Assembly: GCF_007556705.1 (NCBI RefSeq)
Contig: NZ_VJOL01000005.1
Coordinates: 20,966-84,965, forward strand
DNA: 64,000 bases
Origin: Tepidimonas thermarum
GTDB taxonomy: Bacteria > Pseudomonadota > Gammaproteobacteria > Burkholderiales > Burkholderiaceae_C
Reading direction: 5' to 3'
The position numbers and the translations under genes are program-made. The first letter of the stretch is position 1, and each line of letters starts with the position of its first letter. Below, one piece after another: positions 1 through 11,635 of the stretch. The notes beneath the pieces are model-generated. The model saw only the letters and a program-made list of their open reading frames with translations, did not search any database and had not been told where the DNA came from.

Positions 1-3000
1 TGCTCGCCGCCGACCGCATTCTGGACATGGGGCCCGGCCCGGGCGAGCGCGGCGGGCGCATCGTGTTCGACGGCACGCCCGAGCAGTTGCGCCACGCCGA
101 CACGCTCACGGGCCAGTACCTGTCGGGGCGGCGCCAGATCGGCTTTGGCGTCAAGCGCATGGTCACGGACGCCACCCCGCGCCTGATGCTGGAGGGCGCG
201 CGCGAGCACAACCTGCGCGCGCTGGACGTGGCTTTCCCGCTGCAGCGGCTGGTGGTGGTGACCGGCGTCAGCGGCTCGGGCAAATCCACCCTGGTGCAGG
301 ATATTCTGGCGCCCGCGCTGCTGCGCCACTTTGGCCAGGCGACCGAGGCGCCGGGGGCGCACGACCGCCTGCTCGGTGCCGACCACCTGGAAGGCGTGGT
401 GTTCGTGGACCAGTCGCCGATCGGCAAGACGGCGCGCTCCAACCCGGTCAGCTACGTCGGCGCCTGGGACGCCATCCGCGCGCTGTTTGCCCAGACCCCG
501 CTGGCGCAGCAGCGCGGCTACACGGCGGCCAAGTTCAGCTTCAACAGCGGCGACGGGCGCTGCCCCACCTGCGGTGGCTCGGGCTTCGAGCATGTGGAGA
601 TGCAGTTCCTCTCCGACGTCTATTTGCGCTGCCCGGACTGCCACGGACGCCGCTACCGGCCCGAGGTGCTGGAGGTGACCCTCGAGCGCGGCGGCCGCTG
701 GCTGAGCGTGGCCGATGTGCTGGAGCTGACCGTGACCGAAGCCGCGCAGTGCTTTGCCAGCGACCGCGACGTCATGCGCGCGCTGCAGCCGCTGCTGGAC
801 GTGGGGCTGGAGTACCTGCGCCTGGGGCAGCCCGTGCCCACGCTCTCGGGGGGCGAGGCGCAGCGCCTCAAGCTCGCTGGCCACCTGGCCGCTGCGGCGG
901 CGGCCGAGCCGCGCACCACGCGCCGCGCCCGCACGACGGCCAACGCGCCAGCGCCGCCGTTGCCCTGGGCGGGCAAGGCGCCGGCCCGGGCGCGCGGGAC
1001 GCTGTTTTTGTTCGACGAGCCCACCACCGGGCTGCACTTCGACGACATCGCCAAGCTGATGCGCGCGCTGCGCAAGCTGCTCGAGGCGGGGCACTCCTTG
1101 GTCGTCATCGAGCACAACCTGGACGTGATTCGCGCGGCGGACTGGGTGATCGACCTCGGACCGGAGGGCGGCGACGGCGGTGGCACGCTGGTCTTTGCCG
1201 GCCCGCCGGAGGAGCTGCGCCAACACCCCACCAGCCACACCGCCGCCGCGTTGCGCGAGTATGCCGAGGCGCTGGGCGAAGTCACGGCCGCGCACGAGCC
1301 GCGCCCGCCTGCACCGGCGCTCGTCACCCGGCCGGCTGCACCGCCGGAGGCCATCCGCATCGTCCACGCCCGCGAGCACAACCTGCGCGACCTGTCGGTG
1401 GACATTCCGCGTGGGCGCTTTACCGTCATCACCGGGGTCAGCGGTTCGGGCAAATCCACGTTGGCGTTCGACATCCTGTTCAACGAGGGGCAGCGCCGCT
1501 ACCTGGAAAGCCTCAACGCCTACGCACGCAGCATCGTGCAACCCGCAGGCCGGCCCGAGGTGGACGCGGTCTGGGGCATACCGCCCACGGTGGCGATTGA
1601 GCAGCGCCTCTCGCGCGGCGGGCGCAAGTCCACCGTCGGCACCGTGACCGAGGTCTGGCACTACCTGCGCCTGCTCTACGTCAAGCTCGGGGTGCAACAC
1701 TGCGTGCACGACGGCGCCCCCGTGCAGCCGCAGACGCCCGAGAGCATCCTGGCGCAGCTCATGCAGCGCCACCGCGGCCAGACCGTGGGCATCCTGGCGC
1801 CGCTGGTGATCAATCGCAAGGGTGTCTACACCGAGTGGGCCGAGTGGGCGGCCCAGCGCGGCCACACGCACCTGCGGGTGGACGGCGAATTTTTGCCCAC
1901 GCAGGGTTTTCCGCGCCTGGACCGCTTCAAGGAGCACACGCTGGAGCTGCCCGTGGCCACCGTCCGCGTCACGCCCGCCGCCGAGGGTGAGCTGCGCGCC
2001 GCGCTGACCCAGGCCCTGCAGCATGGCAAGGGGGTGGTGCACGTGCTCACCGGCATCGACGGCTTGGCGGCGGCGCTGGCCGCTGGCGGCACCGGCCGCG
2101 GCATCGGCACGGTGACGGTTTATTCCACCTTGCGCGCCTGTCCGGTGTGCGGCACCAGTTATGCGGAGCTGGACCCGCGCCTGTTTTCCTACAACAGCAA
2201 ACACGGCTGGTGCCCGGATTGCGTGGGCACCGGCGTGCAGCTGACGCGCGAGCAGCGCCGCGCGCTCGACGACAGCCAGCGCGACGACACCCGCGGGCGT
2301 GAACAAACCTTTGCCGAGCCGGAGCTCGAGGACCTGGGTGACCAGCCCTGCACCACCTGCGGCGGCACGCGGCTCAACCCGGTGGCGCGGGCGGTGCGCT
2401 TTCACGGACGGCCGATCACCGACATCGCGCGCCTGAGCGTGGGGGAAGTGCTGGACTGGGTGCGCACCCTGCAGGCACCCGGTGCGCTCTCGGCGCGTGA
2501 GGCCGACATCGCACGCGACCTGTTGCCCGAAATCGAAAGCCGCCTGCGCTTTTTGCTGCAGGTGGGTCTGGGCTACCTGACGCTGGACCGCGGCGCGCCC
2601 ACCCTCTCCGGTGGCGAGGCGCAGCGCATCCGGCTGGCGGCGCAACTCGGCTCCAACCTGCAGGGCGTGTGCTACGTGCTGGACGAACCCACCATCGGCC
2701 TGCACCCGCGCGACAACCGCATCCTGCTCGACGCCCTGCACGCGCTGCGGCGCCACGGCAACACGCTGGTGGTGGTGGAGCACGACGAGGATACGATCCG
2801 TCGCGCCGACCACCTGATCGACATCGGCCCGGGTGCCGGCCGTCTGGGCGGGCGTGTGGTGGCGCAAGGCGGCATCGAGGATGTGATGGCCGCGGCCGAC
2901 TCCCAAACCGGGCGCTACTTGGCGCAGGCCATGCGCCACCCGCTGCAGGCGCGCCGCCCGGTGACGCCCGATGGCCCCGCGCTGGTGGTGCGCGGCGCGC

Positions 3001-4064
3001 GCCGGCACAACCTGCAGGGCATGGACGTCACCGTCCCGCTGCACCGGCTGGTCGCGGTCACGGGCGTCAGCGGCTCGGGCAAGTCCACGCTGGCGCGCGA
3101 CGTGTTGCTCACCAACGTGGCCGCGGCGGTGGCGCAGCGCCGCGCGCACGGCGCGCCCGACGCCGCCGTCGGCAAAGGCCGCGGCCGCCGCGCCGCCGCT
3201 GGCACGCGCGCCATCGTCTGGAGCGGTTGCGCGGGCCTGGAAGGCGCCGAGGCGGTGGACCGCGTGCTGGAAGTGGACCAGACGCCGATTGGCAAGACGC
3301 CGCGCTCGTGTCCCGCGACCTACATCGGTTTTTGGGACACCATTCGCAAGCTCTACGCCGAGACGTTGGAGGCCAAAGCGCGCGGCTATGGGCCGGGGCG
3401 CTTCTCGTTCAACACCGGCGAGGGTCGCTGCCCGGTCTGCGAAGGCCAGGGCCTGCGCACCATCGAGATGAGCTTTTTGCCCGACGTCAAGGTGCCCTGT
3501 GAGGCCTGTGGCGGGGCGCGCTTCAACCCGGAGACGCTGGCCGTGACCTGGCGCGGCCAATCCATCGGCGAGGTGCTGGCCATGTCGGTGGACGAGGCCA
3601 CCGACTTCTTTGCCTCCATGCCCACCATCGCCCACCCGCTGCAACTGCTGCGCGACGTCGGCCTGGGCTACCTGACGCTGGGCCAGCCAAGCCCGACGCT
3701 GTCCGGCGGCGAGGCGCAGCGCATCAAGCTGGTGACCGAGTTGGCCAAGGTGCGCGACGACGTCGGCCGGCGCGGGCAAAAGGCGCCGCACACCCTGTAC
3801 GTGCTCGACGAACCCACCGTTGGCCTGCACATGGCGGACGTGGACAAGCTCATCCGCGTGCTGCACCGGCTGGTCGATGCCGGGCACAGCGTGGTCGTCA
3901 TCGAGCACGACCTGGACCTGATCGCCGAAGCGGACTGGGTGCTGGACCTGGGGCCCGAGGGCGGTGCCGGTGGCGGCCGCGTGGTCGGTGCCGGCACGCC
4001 GGAGGATCTGGTGCGCCTGGGCACCCACACCGGGCAGGCGCTGGCCGGGGTGCTGTCGCGGTGA
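1..4064 (+). CDS. uvrA: Tandem excinuclease ABC subunit A (UvrA), 5'-partial
   Basis: DNA-damage recognition ATPase of nucleotide excision repair; cytoplasmic, partner of UvrB. The reading frame is open from base 3 and enters inside an ABC module ([12 protein letters not shown], a UvrA-type end of the first ATPase), so the N-terminus lies upstream. Counted from the first in-window Met (base 27), three complete P-loops GVSGSGKST follow near residues 79, 470 and 1012. Each has LSGGEAQR signatures downstream, and CxxC zinc modules ([24 protein letters not shown]) are present. This is one and a half UvrA copies in a single chain, so the full protein must be about twice the usual 940 residues and carry four ATPase modules. 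Such fused UvrA proteins are known in Burkholderiales beside a normal uvrA. Its stop overlaps the next start (GTGA). Partial at the 5' end only. Confidence 0.93.
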   Translation, partial: LAADRILDMGPGPGERGGRIVFDGTPEQLRHADTLTGQYLSGRRQIGFGVKRMVTDATPRLMLEGAREHNLRALDVAFPLQRLVVVTGVSGSGKSTLVQDILAPALLRHFGQATEAPGAHDRLLGADHLEGVVFVDQSPIGKTARSNPVSYVGAWDAIRALFAQTPLAQQRGYTAAKFSFNSGDGRCPTCGGSGFEHVEMQFLSDVYLRCPDCHGRRYRPEVLEVTLERGGRWLSVADVLELTVTEAAQCFASDRDVMRALQPLLDVGLEYLRLGQPVPTLSGGEAQRLKLAGHLAAAAAAEPRTTRRARTTANAPAPPLPWAGKAPARARGTLFLFDEPTTGLHFDDIAKLMRALRKLLEAGHSLVVIEHNLDVIRAADWVIDLGPEGGDGGGTLVFAGPPEELRQHPTSHTAAALREYAEALGEVTAAHEPRPPAPALVTRPAAPPEAIRIVHAREHNLRDLSVDIPRGRFTVITGVSGSGKSTLAFDILFNEGQRRYLESLNAYARSIVQPAGRPEVDAVWGIPPTVAIEQRLSRGGRKSTVGTVTEVWHYLRLLYVKLGVQHCVHDGAPVQPQTPESILAQLMQRHRGQTVGILAPLVINRKGVYTEWAEWAAQRGHTHLRVDGEFLPTQGFPRLDRFKEHTLELPVATVRVTPAAEGELRAALTQALQHGKGVVHVLTGIDGLAAALAAGGTGRGIGTVTVYSTLRACPVCGTSYAELDPRLFSYNSKHGWCPDCVGTGVQLTREQRRALDDSQRDDTRGREQTFAEPELEDLGDQPCTTCGGTRLNPVARAVRFHGRPITDIARLSVGEVLDWVRTLQAPGALSAREADIARDLLPEIESRLRFLLQVGLGYLTLDRGAPTLSGGEAQRIRLAAQLGSNLQGVCYVLDEPTIGLHPRDNRILLDALHALRRHGNTLVVVEHDEDTIRRADHLIDIGPGAGRLGGRVVAQGGIEDVMAAADSQTGRYLAQAMRHPLQARRPVTPDGPALVVRGARRHNLQGMDVTVPLHRLVAVTGVSGSGKSTLARDVLLTNVAAAVAQRRAHGAPDAAVGKGRGRRAAAGTRAIVWSGCAGLEGAEAVDRVLEVDQTPIGKTPRSCPATYIGFWDTIRKLYAETLEAKARGYGPGRFSFNTGEGRCPVCEGQGLRTIEMSFLPDVKVPCEACGGARFNPETLAVTWRGQSIGEVLAMSVDEATDFFASMPTIAHPLQLLRDVGLGYLTLGQPSPTLSGGEAQRIKLVTELAKVRDDVGRRGQKAPHTLYVLDEPTVGLHMADVDKLIRVLHRLVDAGHSVVVIEHDLDLIAEADWVLDLGPEGGAGGGRVVGAGTPEDLVRLGTHTGQALAGVLSR

Positions 4065-4396
4065 CGCACCGCATCATCCACATCCACCCCTTGGCCCCAC
4101 CGAAACCGGCGGTGGGCGCGCCCTGCAACGGCTGTGGCATTTGCTGCCTGGCCGAGCCATGCCCGCTGGGCATGGCGCTGTCCAAGCGGCGCACCGGCGC
4201 CTGCGCCGCGCTGCGCTGGGACGATGACCAGCGCCGCTACTGGTGCGGCGCCATCCGCGATGCCGAGGCGCTGCTGGGGCCGCGCTGGCGCTGGGCCGCG
4301 CCCCTGCTGCGGCGGCTGGCACGTCGCTGGACAGCGGCGGGCACGGGGTGCGACGCGACCCTGGAACCCGACCCGCAGGCCCCCGCCCCGCGTTGA
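4061..4396 (+). CDS. Small cysteine-cluster protein (YkgJ-like), unknown function
   Basis: A 111-residue protein starting at a GTG that overlaps the uvrA stop (GTGA), which suggests translational coupling. Residues 23-29 read CNGCGIC, followed directly by another Cys and, a few residues on, by CPLG. Further cysteines lie near residues 47 and 60. This CxxCGxCC arrangement resembles the metal-chelating cluster of the YkgJ/UPF0153 family, but the rest of the protein is short and Arg/Ala-rich. No signal peptide or membrane segment is evident. A metal or Fe-S role is inferred from the cysteines only; I do not know a function. The alternative that it is a random open frame is unlikely, given the conserved-looking cluster and the overlap. 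Confidence 0.7.
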   Translation: MTHRIIHIHPLAPPKPAVGAPCNGCGICCLAEPCPLGMALSKRRTGACAALRWDDDQRRYWCGAIRDAEALLGPRWRWAAPLLRRLARRWTAAGTGCDATLEPDPQAPAPR

Positions 4397-4602
4397 GCGG
4401 CCGTCTGCCCCACACCCGTTTGAGGGCGGTCAGCCCGGACATGGGCAGGGTCGTGGGTGGTGGGGCGCTGACAAGGATACACCGGTGTGCGCGGGCGGGG
4501 GTACGCCCCCAACCCCAACGGTTGTTGCCGTGGATCAAACCCCGGGCACGGCGCCAGGGTTAGCATGAGTCCTTGCGGATATACCGATGCAAGGAGAAGG
4601 CG
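4397..4602. other. Intergenic region upstream of the YeeE-type gene
   Basis: About 206 bases without a convincing gene. It holds a short GC hairpin (five G at 4497-4501 pairing with five C at 4506-4510) that could end the upstream transcript, though no T-run follows. A strong ribosome-binding site, AAGGAG, lies at 4591-4596. I could not find a confident promoter. Confidence 0.5.
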
Positions 4603-5712
4603 ATGGACTTGGCGGCGTGGATCGAGCGGTGGGGAGAGCCCGCCGTGCTGGCCTGGGGCGGGTTGATCCTGGGCTTGGGATTTGGCTTTTTCGGTCAGCG
4701 TTCCAAGTTCTGCCTGCGCGCCGCGGTGATCGAGTTCTGGCACCGCCGTTTCGGTGACAAGCTGGCGGTGTGGCTGTTGGCGTTTTCCACCGCGGTGGTG
4801 GCCGTGCAGGGCATGATCCTGCTGGGCTGGCTCGATGTGTCCACGGCGCGCCAGCTCGCCACGCGCGGCAGTCTGTCGGGCGCGCTGGTGGGTGGGCTGC
4901 TGTTTGGCCTTGGCATGGTCATGACGCGCGGCTGCGCCAGCCGGCTGCTGGTGCTGTCGGCCAACGGCAACCTGCGCGCGCTGCTGTCGGGGCTGATATT
5001 TGCGGTGACGGCGCAGGCCTCGCTGGCCGGGGCGCTGGCGCCGTGGCGCCTGACCATCAGCGATTGGTGGCTGGTCGACGGCGGCCCGTCTCGCGACCTG
5101 TTGGCGCTGGTGGGCGGCGGCCCCAAGGTCGGGCTGCTGTTCGGGCTGGTGTGGATGGCTGCCGCGGTCTATTTTGCGGTGCGCAGTGGCTGGGGGTTCT
5201 GGAAGTGGTTTGGCGGCGCGGCCACCGGGCTCATGGTGGCGCTGGCCTGGGCGTTCAGCTACCAGGTCATGACGCACTCGTTCGAGCCGGTGCAGATCCA
5301 GGGCATGACCTTCAGCGGCCCCTCGGCCGAGTGGCTCATGCGCGTGCTGGCCGAACCCGACAAGCCGTGGTCCTTCGGGCTCGGGCTCATGCCGGGCGTG
5401 TTCCTCGGCTCGTTGGCCGGGGCGCTCGTGGGGCGGGAGTGGAAGCTGGAAGGCTTTGGTGGCGCCTACACCATGCCGCGCTACATCATCGGCGCGATCC
5501 TCATGGGCTTTGGCTCGATGCTGGCGGGCGGCTGCGCCGTTGGTGCTGGCATGACGGGCGGGGCGATCTTTGCGTTGACCGCGTGGCTGACCCTGGTCGG
5601 GATGTGGGTGGGGGGTGGCGTGGCCGATTGGCTGATCGACCGCCCGCGCACCCGTGACGAACCCGCCGCGGCGGTCCCGGTGGCGATGGGCGACGTGGCC
5701 CGGGCGCCGTGA
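4603..5712 (+). CDS. YeeE/YedE family sulfur-compound transporter
   Basis: A 369-residue inner-membrane protein with about nine to ten hydrophobic segments. It shows the family's repeated Gly-rich motifs with a Cys: GLGFGFFGQRSKFC near residue 27, MVMTRGCASR near 107 and GSMLAGGCAVGAGMTGG near 310. YeeE/YedE proteins such as TsuA import thiosulfate or related sulfur species, and the conserved Cys residues relay the substrate. I chose ATG 4603 because AAGGAG sits six bases upstream; an earlier TTG at 4573 has no such site. No TusA-like or rhodanese gene is adjacent, so the substrate is inferred from the family only. It converges on the MFS gene downstream. Confidence 0.85.
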   Translation: MDLAAWIERWGEPAVLAWGGLILGLGFGFFGQRSKFCLRAAVIEFWHRRFGDKLAVWLLAFSTAVVAVQGMILLGWLDVSTARQLATRGSLSGALVGGLLFGLGMVMTRGCASRLLVLSANGNLRALLSGLIFAVTAQASLAGALAPWRLTISDWWLVDGGPSRDLLALVGGGPKVGLLFGLVWMAAAVYFAVRSGWGFWKWFGGAATGLMVALAWAFSYQVMTHSFEPVQIQGMTFSGPSAEWLMRVLAEPDKPWSFGLGLMPGVFLGSLAGALVGREWKLEGFGGAYTMPRYIIGAILMGFGSMLAGGCAVGAGMTGGAIFALTAWLTLVGMWVGGGVADWLIDRPRTRDEPAAAVPVAMGDVARAP

Positions 5713-5718
5713 GCCCAG

Positions 5719-5735
5719 TGTCCGCAGGGCCGGAC
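5719..5735. terminator. Short hairpin between convergent genes
   Basis: TGTCCG (5719-5724) pairs with CGGACA (5730-5735) around a five-base loop, in the 44-base gap between the convergent YeeE-type and MFS genes. There is no T-run on either side, so a terminator role is only suggested by position. Confidence 0.3.
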
Positions 5736-5756
5736 AGGCAGCGCACGGCCTTGGTG

Positions 5757-6971
5757 TCACAACCGCCGGCCGGCCCGCGCGCGAGCCAGCAGCACCAGGC
5801 ACACGGTCGCCACCGCACCCAGCAGCAGCGCAAAGCCCGCGCGCGGCGCCCATTGCAGCGCAGCACCCGCCAGTGAAGGCGCGAGCACACCGCCCAGGGT
5901 GTAGGCCATCACCAGCACGGCGGTGCTGTTGACCAGCGTCACCCCGCGCTCGCGCGCGCCGATGTCGATCATTGCCAGGGTGTACAAGCAGCCGCCGGCG
6001 CCGCCCCAGACGAACGCCACGGGCCAGGCCAGCCAGGGCGTGTCGGCCACCCACGGGATGGCCACCGTCGCCGCCAAGGTGGCCGCGGCGCAGGCGCGCA
6101 TCAGGTGCAGCCGCGCGCCGGCCGCCCCACCGCGGCGGCCGGGCTGGCGGCCCAGCCGATCGGCCAAGGCGCCTGCGGGCAGCATCAGCACCGAGCTGCC
6201 CAGGCCACTGGCCGACACCAGCAGCGCCGCCGCGGCGGCACCCAGCCCCAGGGCCAGGCCATACAGGGGCAAAATGGACGTCAGGCCGCTTTCAAAAAAG
6301 CCGCCGCAAAAGCCCGCCGCCATGATCACGGGGTGGGCGCGCAGCGCGCGCCAGACACCCCGCCAGCCCACGTGCGCCTCGTGGGCGTCGGGCTCTGGCG
6401 GCAGTGGCGGCACCCACAACGCCCAGCCCAACCCCACCGCCAGCAGCGCCACCGACAGCCACAGCGCCGCCGTCCCCGACGGCCCCACGGCCGCCAGCAG
6501 CAGCGGCCCGATGACGAACGTGGCGCCGACCATGGTCTCGAACAGCCCAACGGCGCGCCCGCGCCAGTGGGCGGGGGCGAACTCGGCCACCAGCGCCTCG
6601 GCCAGCACCCAGCGCAGGCCCGAGGCCATGCCCGCCAGCACCTTGAGTCCAAACCACAGTGCCAGCGCGGCCGTACCTTCCAATGGCAGGCCGTAGCCCA
6701 ACCCCGCCAACACCGGCACGGCGCCCGACAGCCACAGCGTGGGCCGGCGCCCGAGTGCGCGCGTCAGCGCCGAGGCAAAGGGCGTGATGAGCAGGATGCC
6801 AACCCAGGCGCTGGCGGCAAACAGCCCGATGAGCGCCGTCGGGGCGCCCAGTTCGGTCAGGCGCAGGATCAGCCATGGCGTGAGCATGAAGTAGCCCACC
6901 AGCTCGAAGAAGGTCGAGCCAAAAATCACGAACAGCCCGCGGCGCGAGGGGGCGGCATGGGCAAGGGTCAT
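5757..6971 (-). CDS. Major facilitator superfamily transporter
   Basis: A 404-residue inner-membrane permease with about twelve hydrophobic segments. It has an MFS loop-2/3-like stretch (ALTRALGRRPTLWLSG, near residues 68-83) and a matching motif in the second half (GALADRLGRQPG). The N-terminus (FGSTFFELVGYFMLTPWLILRL) resembles drug/sugar-type MFS exporters of the YcaD/YfcJ kind. The substrate cannot be read from sequence. It is transcribed alone, divergent from rplU and convergent with the YeeE-type gene. ATG 6971 is the first in-frame start and gives a complete first helix. Confidence 0.8.
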   Translation of the reverse strand: MTLAHAAPSRRGLFVIFGSTFFELVGYFMLTPWLILRLTELGAPTALIGLFAASAWVGILLITPFASALTRALGRRPTLWLSGAVPVLAGLGYGLPLEGTAALALWFGLKVLAGMASGLRWVLAEALVAEFAPAHWRGRAVGLFETMVGATFVIGPLLLAAVGPSGTAALWLSVALLAVGLGWALWVPPLPPEPDAHEAHVGWRGVWRALRAHPVIMAAGFCGGFFESGLTSILPLYGLALGLGAAAAALLVSASGLGSSVLMLPAGALADRLGRQPGRRGGAAGARLHLMRACAAATLAATVAIPWVADTPWLAWPVAFVWGGAGGCLYTLAMIDIGARERGVTLVNSTAVLVMAYTLGGVLAPSLAGAALQWAPRAGFALLLGAVATVCLVLLARARAGRRL

Positions 6972-7059
6972 GGCGGACGGCAGACGGGTGACGGGCCGCG
7001 CAGGGGTGTAAGTGGCCCGTGTCCTATCCGGGTGGGCCTGGCGGTGCGCGGCCGGGATC

Positions 7060-7089
7060 TTGGCACGTTACCACAGTTGCCTGTAGAAT
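7060..7089 (+). promoter_or_regulatory. Sigma70-type promoter of rplU-rpmA
   Basis: TTGGCA (7060-7065) and TAGAAT (7084-7089) are separated by 18 bases, a near-consensus housekeeping promoter. Transcription would start near 7096, giving a leader of about 80 bases before rplU. The leader ends in AAGAGGA just before the start codon. In E. coli, L21 operons are driven by housekeeping promoters, which fits. Confidence 0.7.
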
Positions 7090-7176
7090 TGTGGGTTCGG
7101 CGCGAAGCAAGGTGCCGAGTGTGTGGCCGGTTGGGGCGCGCTGTTCCCGCTGGTGTATTGAGCAAAGAGGACTCCT

Positions 7177-7488
7177 ATGTACGCGGTCATAAAAACCGGT
7201 GGCAAGCAGTATCGCGTCGCTGCCGGCGAAAAAATCAAAGTAGAACAGATCGCTGCGGACGTAGGCCAAGAGATCGTGATCGACCAGGTGTTGGCCGTGG
7301 GCAACGGCGCCGACATCCGGGTGGGCACCCCCTTGGTCAGCGGCGCAACGGTCACGGCCAAGGTGGTGGCGCACGGGCGCGGCGAGAAGGTGCGCATCTT
7401 CAAGCTGCGGCGCCGCAAGCACTACCAAAAGCGCCAAGGCCACCGGCAAAACTACACCGAGCTGGAGATCGGCTCGATCAACGTCTGA
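7177..7488 (+). CDS. rplU: 50S ribosomal protein L21
   Basis: 103 residues, the usual length. It begins [14 protein letters not shown] and has the C-terminal [14 protein letters not shown] signature typical of bacterial L21, which binds 23S rRNA in the large subunit. ATG 7177 follows AAGAGGA at a proper distance. It is the first gene of the rplU-rpmA(-obgE) group, 14 bases ahead of rpmA, behind the promoter at 7060-7089. Confidence 0.98.
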   Translation: MYAVIKTGGKQYRVAAGEKIKVEQIAADVGQEIVIDQVLAVGNGADIRVGTPLVSGATVTAKVVAHGRGEKVRIFKLRRRKHYQKRQGHRQNYTELEIGSINV

Positions 7489-7502
7489 CGAGGTGACGCA
7501 CC

Positions 7503-8988
<1,486 letters not shown>

Positions 8989-9013
8989 GGTTCCCGACGA
9001 TCGCTTTGGCCCC

Positions 9014-10228
9014 ATGAGCATGACGACCGAGCCCGCTTCCACCCCTGCCGAGCCTGCCGCAGCGGTTCACCCCACCACGGGGTTGGCGCAGCCCCGGCGC
9101 AACCCTGTCGAGGTGCTGCGCAGCGCGCGCCGCATCGTGGTCAAGGTCGGCTCCAGCCTGGTCACCAACGAAGGCCGGGGGCTGGACGCGGTCGCCATCG
9201 GGCAGTGGAGCCGCCAGCTCGCCACCCTGGTGCGGGAAGGACGCGAAGTGATCATGGTCAGCAGCGGCGCCATCGCCGAGGGCATGAAGCGCCTGGGCTG
9301 GCGCACCCGGCCCAAAGAGGTGCACGAGCTGCAAGCCGCCGCCGCCGTGGGCCAGATGGGGCTGGTGCAGATGTACGAGACGCAACTGCGCCAGCAGGGC
9401 GTGGGCAGCGCGCAGGTGCTGCTGACCCACGCCGACCTGGCCGACCGCGAACGCTACCTCAACGCGCGCTCCACGCTGCTGACCCTGCTGGCGCTGGGGG
9501 TGGTGCCGGTCATCAACGAAAACGACACCGTCGTCAACGACGAAATCAAATTCGGCGACAACGACACCCTGGGCGCGCTGGTGGCCAATTTGGTCGAGGC
9601 CGACTTGCTGGTCATCCTGACCGACCAGCGGGGTCTGTACACCGCCGACCCGCGCAAGGACCCGGCGGCGGCCTTTGTGGACCTGGCCTGCGCCGGCGAT
9701 GAGCGGCTGGAAGCCATGGCCGGTGGCGCGGGCAGCCGCGTGGGCACCGGCGGCATGATCACCAAGGTTTTGGCCGCCAAGCGCGCGGCCGGCTCTGGCG
9801 CCTCGACCGTGATCGCCTGGGGCCGCGAGCCCGACGTGTTGCTGCGTCTGGCCGCGGGCGAGCCGATCGGCACCTGTTTGGTGGCCGATGCCCCCAAGCT
9901 GCAAGCGCGCAAACGCTGGATGACCAGCCACCTGCAGTTGCGCGGCGCCGTGACCGTGGACGAGGGCGCGGTGGACAAGATCGTGCGCGAGGGCAAGAGC
10001 CTGTTGCCGATCGGCATGATCGCCGTCGAGGGCGACTTCCACCGCGGCGATGTGATCGCGGTGCGCGCGCCCGACGGGCGCGAGATCGCGCGTGGCCTGG
10101 CCAACTACGCCGCCGCCGAAGCCCGGCTGATGTGCCGCCGCGCCTCCAGCGAATTCGAGCGGCTGCTTGGCTACACCGCCGAGCCGGAGATGATCCACCG
10201 CGACAACCTGGTGGTCACGGTGCGCTAA
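9014..10228 (+). CDS. proB: Glutamate 5-kinase
   Basis: First step of proline synthesis: ATP-dependent phosphorylation of glutamate. The amino-acid kinase domain begins [16 protein letters not shown] near residue 36 and continues with [14 protein letters not shown] and [22 protein letters not shown]-terminal PUA domain (about residues 310-385) follows. With ATG 9014 the protein is 404 residues, about 30 longer than usual at the N-terminus. The extra segment is Pro/Ala-rich, so a GTG close to the kinase domain (about 9112) is a possible true start. The next ATG, 9020, is also in frame. It starts 25 bases after obgE. Confidence 0.93.
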   Translation: MSMTTEPASTPAEPAAAVHPTTGLAQPRRNPVEVLRSARRIVVKVGSSLVTNEGRGLDAVAIGQWSRQLATLVREGREVIMVSSGAIAEGMKRLGWRTRPKEVHELQAAAAVGQMGLVQMYETQLRQQGVGSAQVLLTHADLADRERYLNARSTLLTLLALGVVPVINENDTVVNDEIKFGDNDTLGALVANLVEADLLVILTDQRGLYTADPRKDPAAAFVDLACAGDERLEAMAGGAGSRVGTGGMITKVLAAKRAAGSGASTVIAWGREPDVLLRLAAGEPIGTCLVADAPKLQARKRWMTSHLQLRGAVTVDEGAVDKIVREGKSLLPIGMIAVEGDFHRGDVIAVRAPDGREIARGLANYAAAEARLMCRRASSEFERLLGYTAEPEMIHRDNLVVTVR

Positions 10229-10261
10229 GCGGTTCCCCGCGTGCCCCGGCCGCAGCGCTTA

Positions 10262-10309
10262 CCGTGGCGTCGCGCCGGGCCGTCACCCCCGGCGCTGCAT
10301 GCGCCACGG
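10262..10309. terminator. Compound inverted repeat between convergent proB and CNP1-like gene
   Basis: Two nested perfect stems: an outer one, CCGTGGCG (10262-10269) with CGCCACGG (10302-10309), and an inner one, GCGCCGGG (10272-10279) with CCCGGCGC (10288-10295). They are separated by a small asymmetric internal loop. The 48-base structure lies exactly between two convergent genes and is the best candidate for a bidirectional terminator in this part. No long T-run follows on either side. Confidence 0.55.
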
Positions 10310-10321
10310 GCACCGGTTGCG

Positions 10322-10861
10322 TCAGCGTTCCGTGCGGCCTTGGCGCAGGGCGCGCAGCATGTCGGCCGGGCGGCCGTTGGGTGTGGCACCGTCGCAAAAA
10401 CCGCCGCGCGCCAGGGCCACCGCGGGGCGTGACGCAAATTCGCCGCCCAGGCTGCGCCAGTTGGCCCCGGTATTCGGGCGCCATTGCGCGGGCGGCCCGG
10501 GGTTCCAGTGGGCGTAGGTTTTGACTTCGGCCGTGGCACAGCGCAGCCCCTCGTACCAGGCGTTGAGGGCGCCGCTGTCGTTTTGCGCCACGATCACGTA
10601 GCGAATCACGCCATCCGGCCCCAGGGTGACCGAGTCGGGCATGACCCCAAAGCGCAGCTGGCTGTGCACCGAGGGCGTAAAGGGCACCAGCCCGTCGAGC
10701 GTCAGCGCCGGCGGGGGCGGCACGTCGGCTTCGCGCCAGTCGCGGTTGGGGTCGGTGAGCAACTGGGCGCTGGCACCGCCGGCGCTGGCCGCGAGCACGG
10801 CGGCCAACACCAAGCCACGCCCCAAGGCGCGTGGGGTGGAGGGTGCAAAAGAGCAGGGCAC
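10322..10861 (-). CDS. CNP1-like exported protein
   Basis: 179 residues with a typical signal peptide (RGLVLAAVLAASAGGASA, cleavage likely before QLLTDP). The mature part matches my memory of the CNP1-like family of Burkholderiales and Neisseria: VPFTPSVHSQLRFGV, then GVIRYVIVAQNDSGALNAWY and a segment ending in CATAEVKTYAHWNP. Its function is unknown and it is presumed periplasmic. I chose GTG 10861 because GGAAG precedes it and it gives a clean signal peptide; the longer open frame upstream overlaps rppH. It lies 16 bases after rppH and is probably cotranscribed. Confidence 0.75.
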   Translation of the reverse strand: MPCSFAPSTPRALGRGLVLAAVLAASAGGASAQLLTDPNRDWREADVPPPPALTLDGLVPFTPSVHSQLRFGVMPDSVTLGPDGVIRYVIVAQNDSGALNAWYEGLRCATAEVKTYAHWNPGPPAQWRPNTGANWRSLGGEFASRPAVALARGGFCDGATPNGRPADMLRALRQGRTER

Positions 10862-10877
10862 GGGCAGCGTCTTCCGA

Positions 10878-11573
10878 TCAGGGCTGCGGGGGCGGCAGCG
10901 GCGCCCCGTCGGCGCCGGTGTGGGCGCTGGTGGGGTCGGGGTCGAAGCTGCCCCCGGGCGGCAGCTCCAGGTGGGTGGGCATGGCCAGGTGGGCGGGCAG
11001 CGCCCGCGCGCGTGCGCCTTTGCCGGCTGCGGGCGCTCGCGCGCGGTAGTTGGCGCGCAGGTAGCGGTTACGCGCGTCGCGCACGCCGTCGCCACGGCCC
11101 AGCGGCGGCAGGTAGCGCGAGAGCTCCTCGAGCGCGCGCTGGTAGACCTCGCGCTTGAACTCGATCACCAGGTCCAGCGGCACCCAGTAGTCGTTCCAGC
11201 GCCAGGCGTCGAACTCCGGGTGGTCGGTGGCGCGCAGGTTGAGGTTCCAGTCGCCGCCGATGAGGCGCAGCAGAAACCAGATTTGCTTCTGTCCGCGGTA
11301 GTGGCCGCGCGCGTCGCGGCGGATGTAGCGCTCTGGCACCTCGTAGCGCAACCAGTCCCGCGTGCGGGCGATGAGGGCCACGTGTTCGGGGCGCAAGCCG
11401 ATTTCCTCGTGCAGCTCCCGGTACATGGCCTGTTCGGGGGTTTCGCCGCGGTCGATGCCGCCTTGCGGGAACTGCCAAGAGTGGGTGCGGATGCGCTTGC
11501 CCCAGAACACCTGGTTCTTCTGGTTGAGCAGGATGATGCCGACATTGGGCCTGAAGCCGTCTCTGTCAAGCAT
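10878..11573 (-). CDS. rppH: RNA pyrophosphohydrolase (RppH)
   Basis: Nudix hydrolase that removes pyrophosphate from the 5' end of mRNA and so triggers decay. It starts [17 protein letters not shown], a hallmark of RppH. The Nudix box ([20 protein letters not shown]) lies near residues 38-57. A C-terminal extension of about 50 residues is Ala/Pro-rich and looks disordered, giving 231 residues in all. ATG 11573 matches the family start; an upstream TTG (11585) would add four residues. It is divergent from proS, as in many Burkholderiales. Confidence 0.94.
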   Translation of the reverse strand: MLDRDGFRPNVGIILLNQKNQVFWGKRIRTHSWQFPQGGIDRGETPEQAMYRELHEEIGLRPEHVALIARTRDWLRYEVPERYIRRDARGHYRGQKQIWFLLRLIGGDWNLNLRATDHPEFDAWRWNDYWVPLDLVIEFKREVYQRALEELSRYLPPLGRGDGVRDARNRYLRANYRARAPAAGKGARARALPAHLAMPTHLELPPGGSFDPDPTSAHTGADGAPLPPPQP

Positions 11574-11635
11574 AATCGACCCCAATTTTCAAAAACTGTC
11601 TCGATTATGCATCGCAGGTCGGGATTTGTGTCGCC
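11574..11635. promoter_or_regulatory. Divergent rppH/proS promoter region
   Basis: 62 bases between divergent starts and clearly more A+T-rich than the flanks. On the minus strand CATAAT lies about 30-40 bases before rppH. On the plus strand TATGCA/GATTAT could serve as a -10 for proS. I could not pair either with a convincing -35 box, so exact promoters are uncertain. Confidence 0.3.

Noticed and set aside
4573..4602. Earlier TTG start for the YeeE-type transporter
   Set aside because: The ribosome-binding site AAGGAG at 4591 fits ATG 4603, and the extra residues are not family-like.
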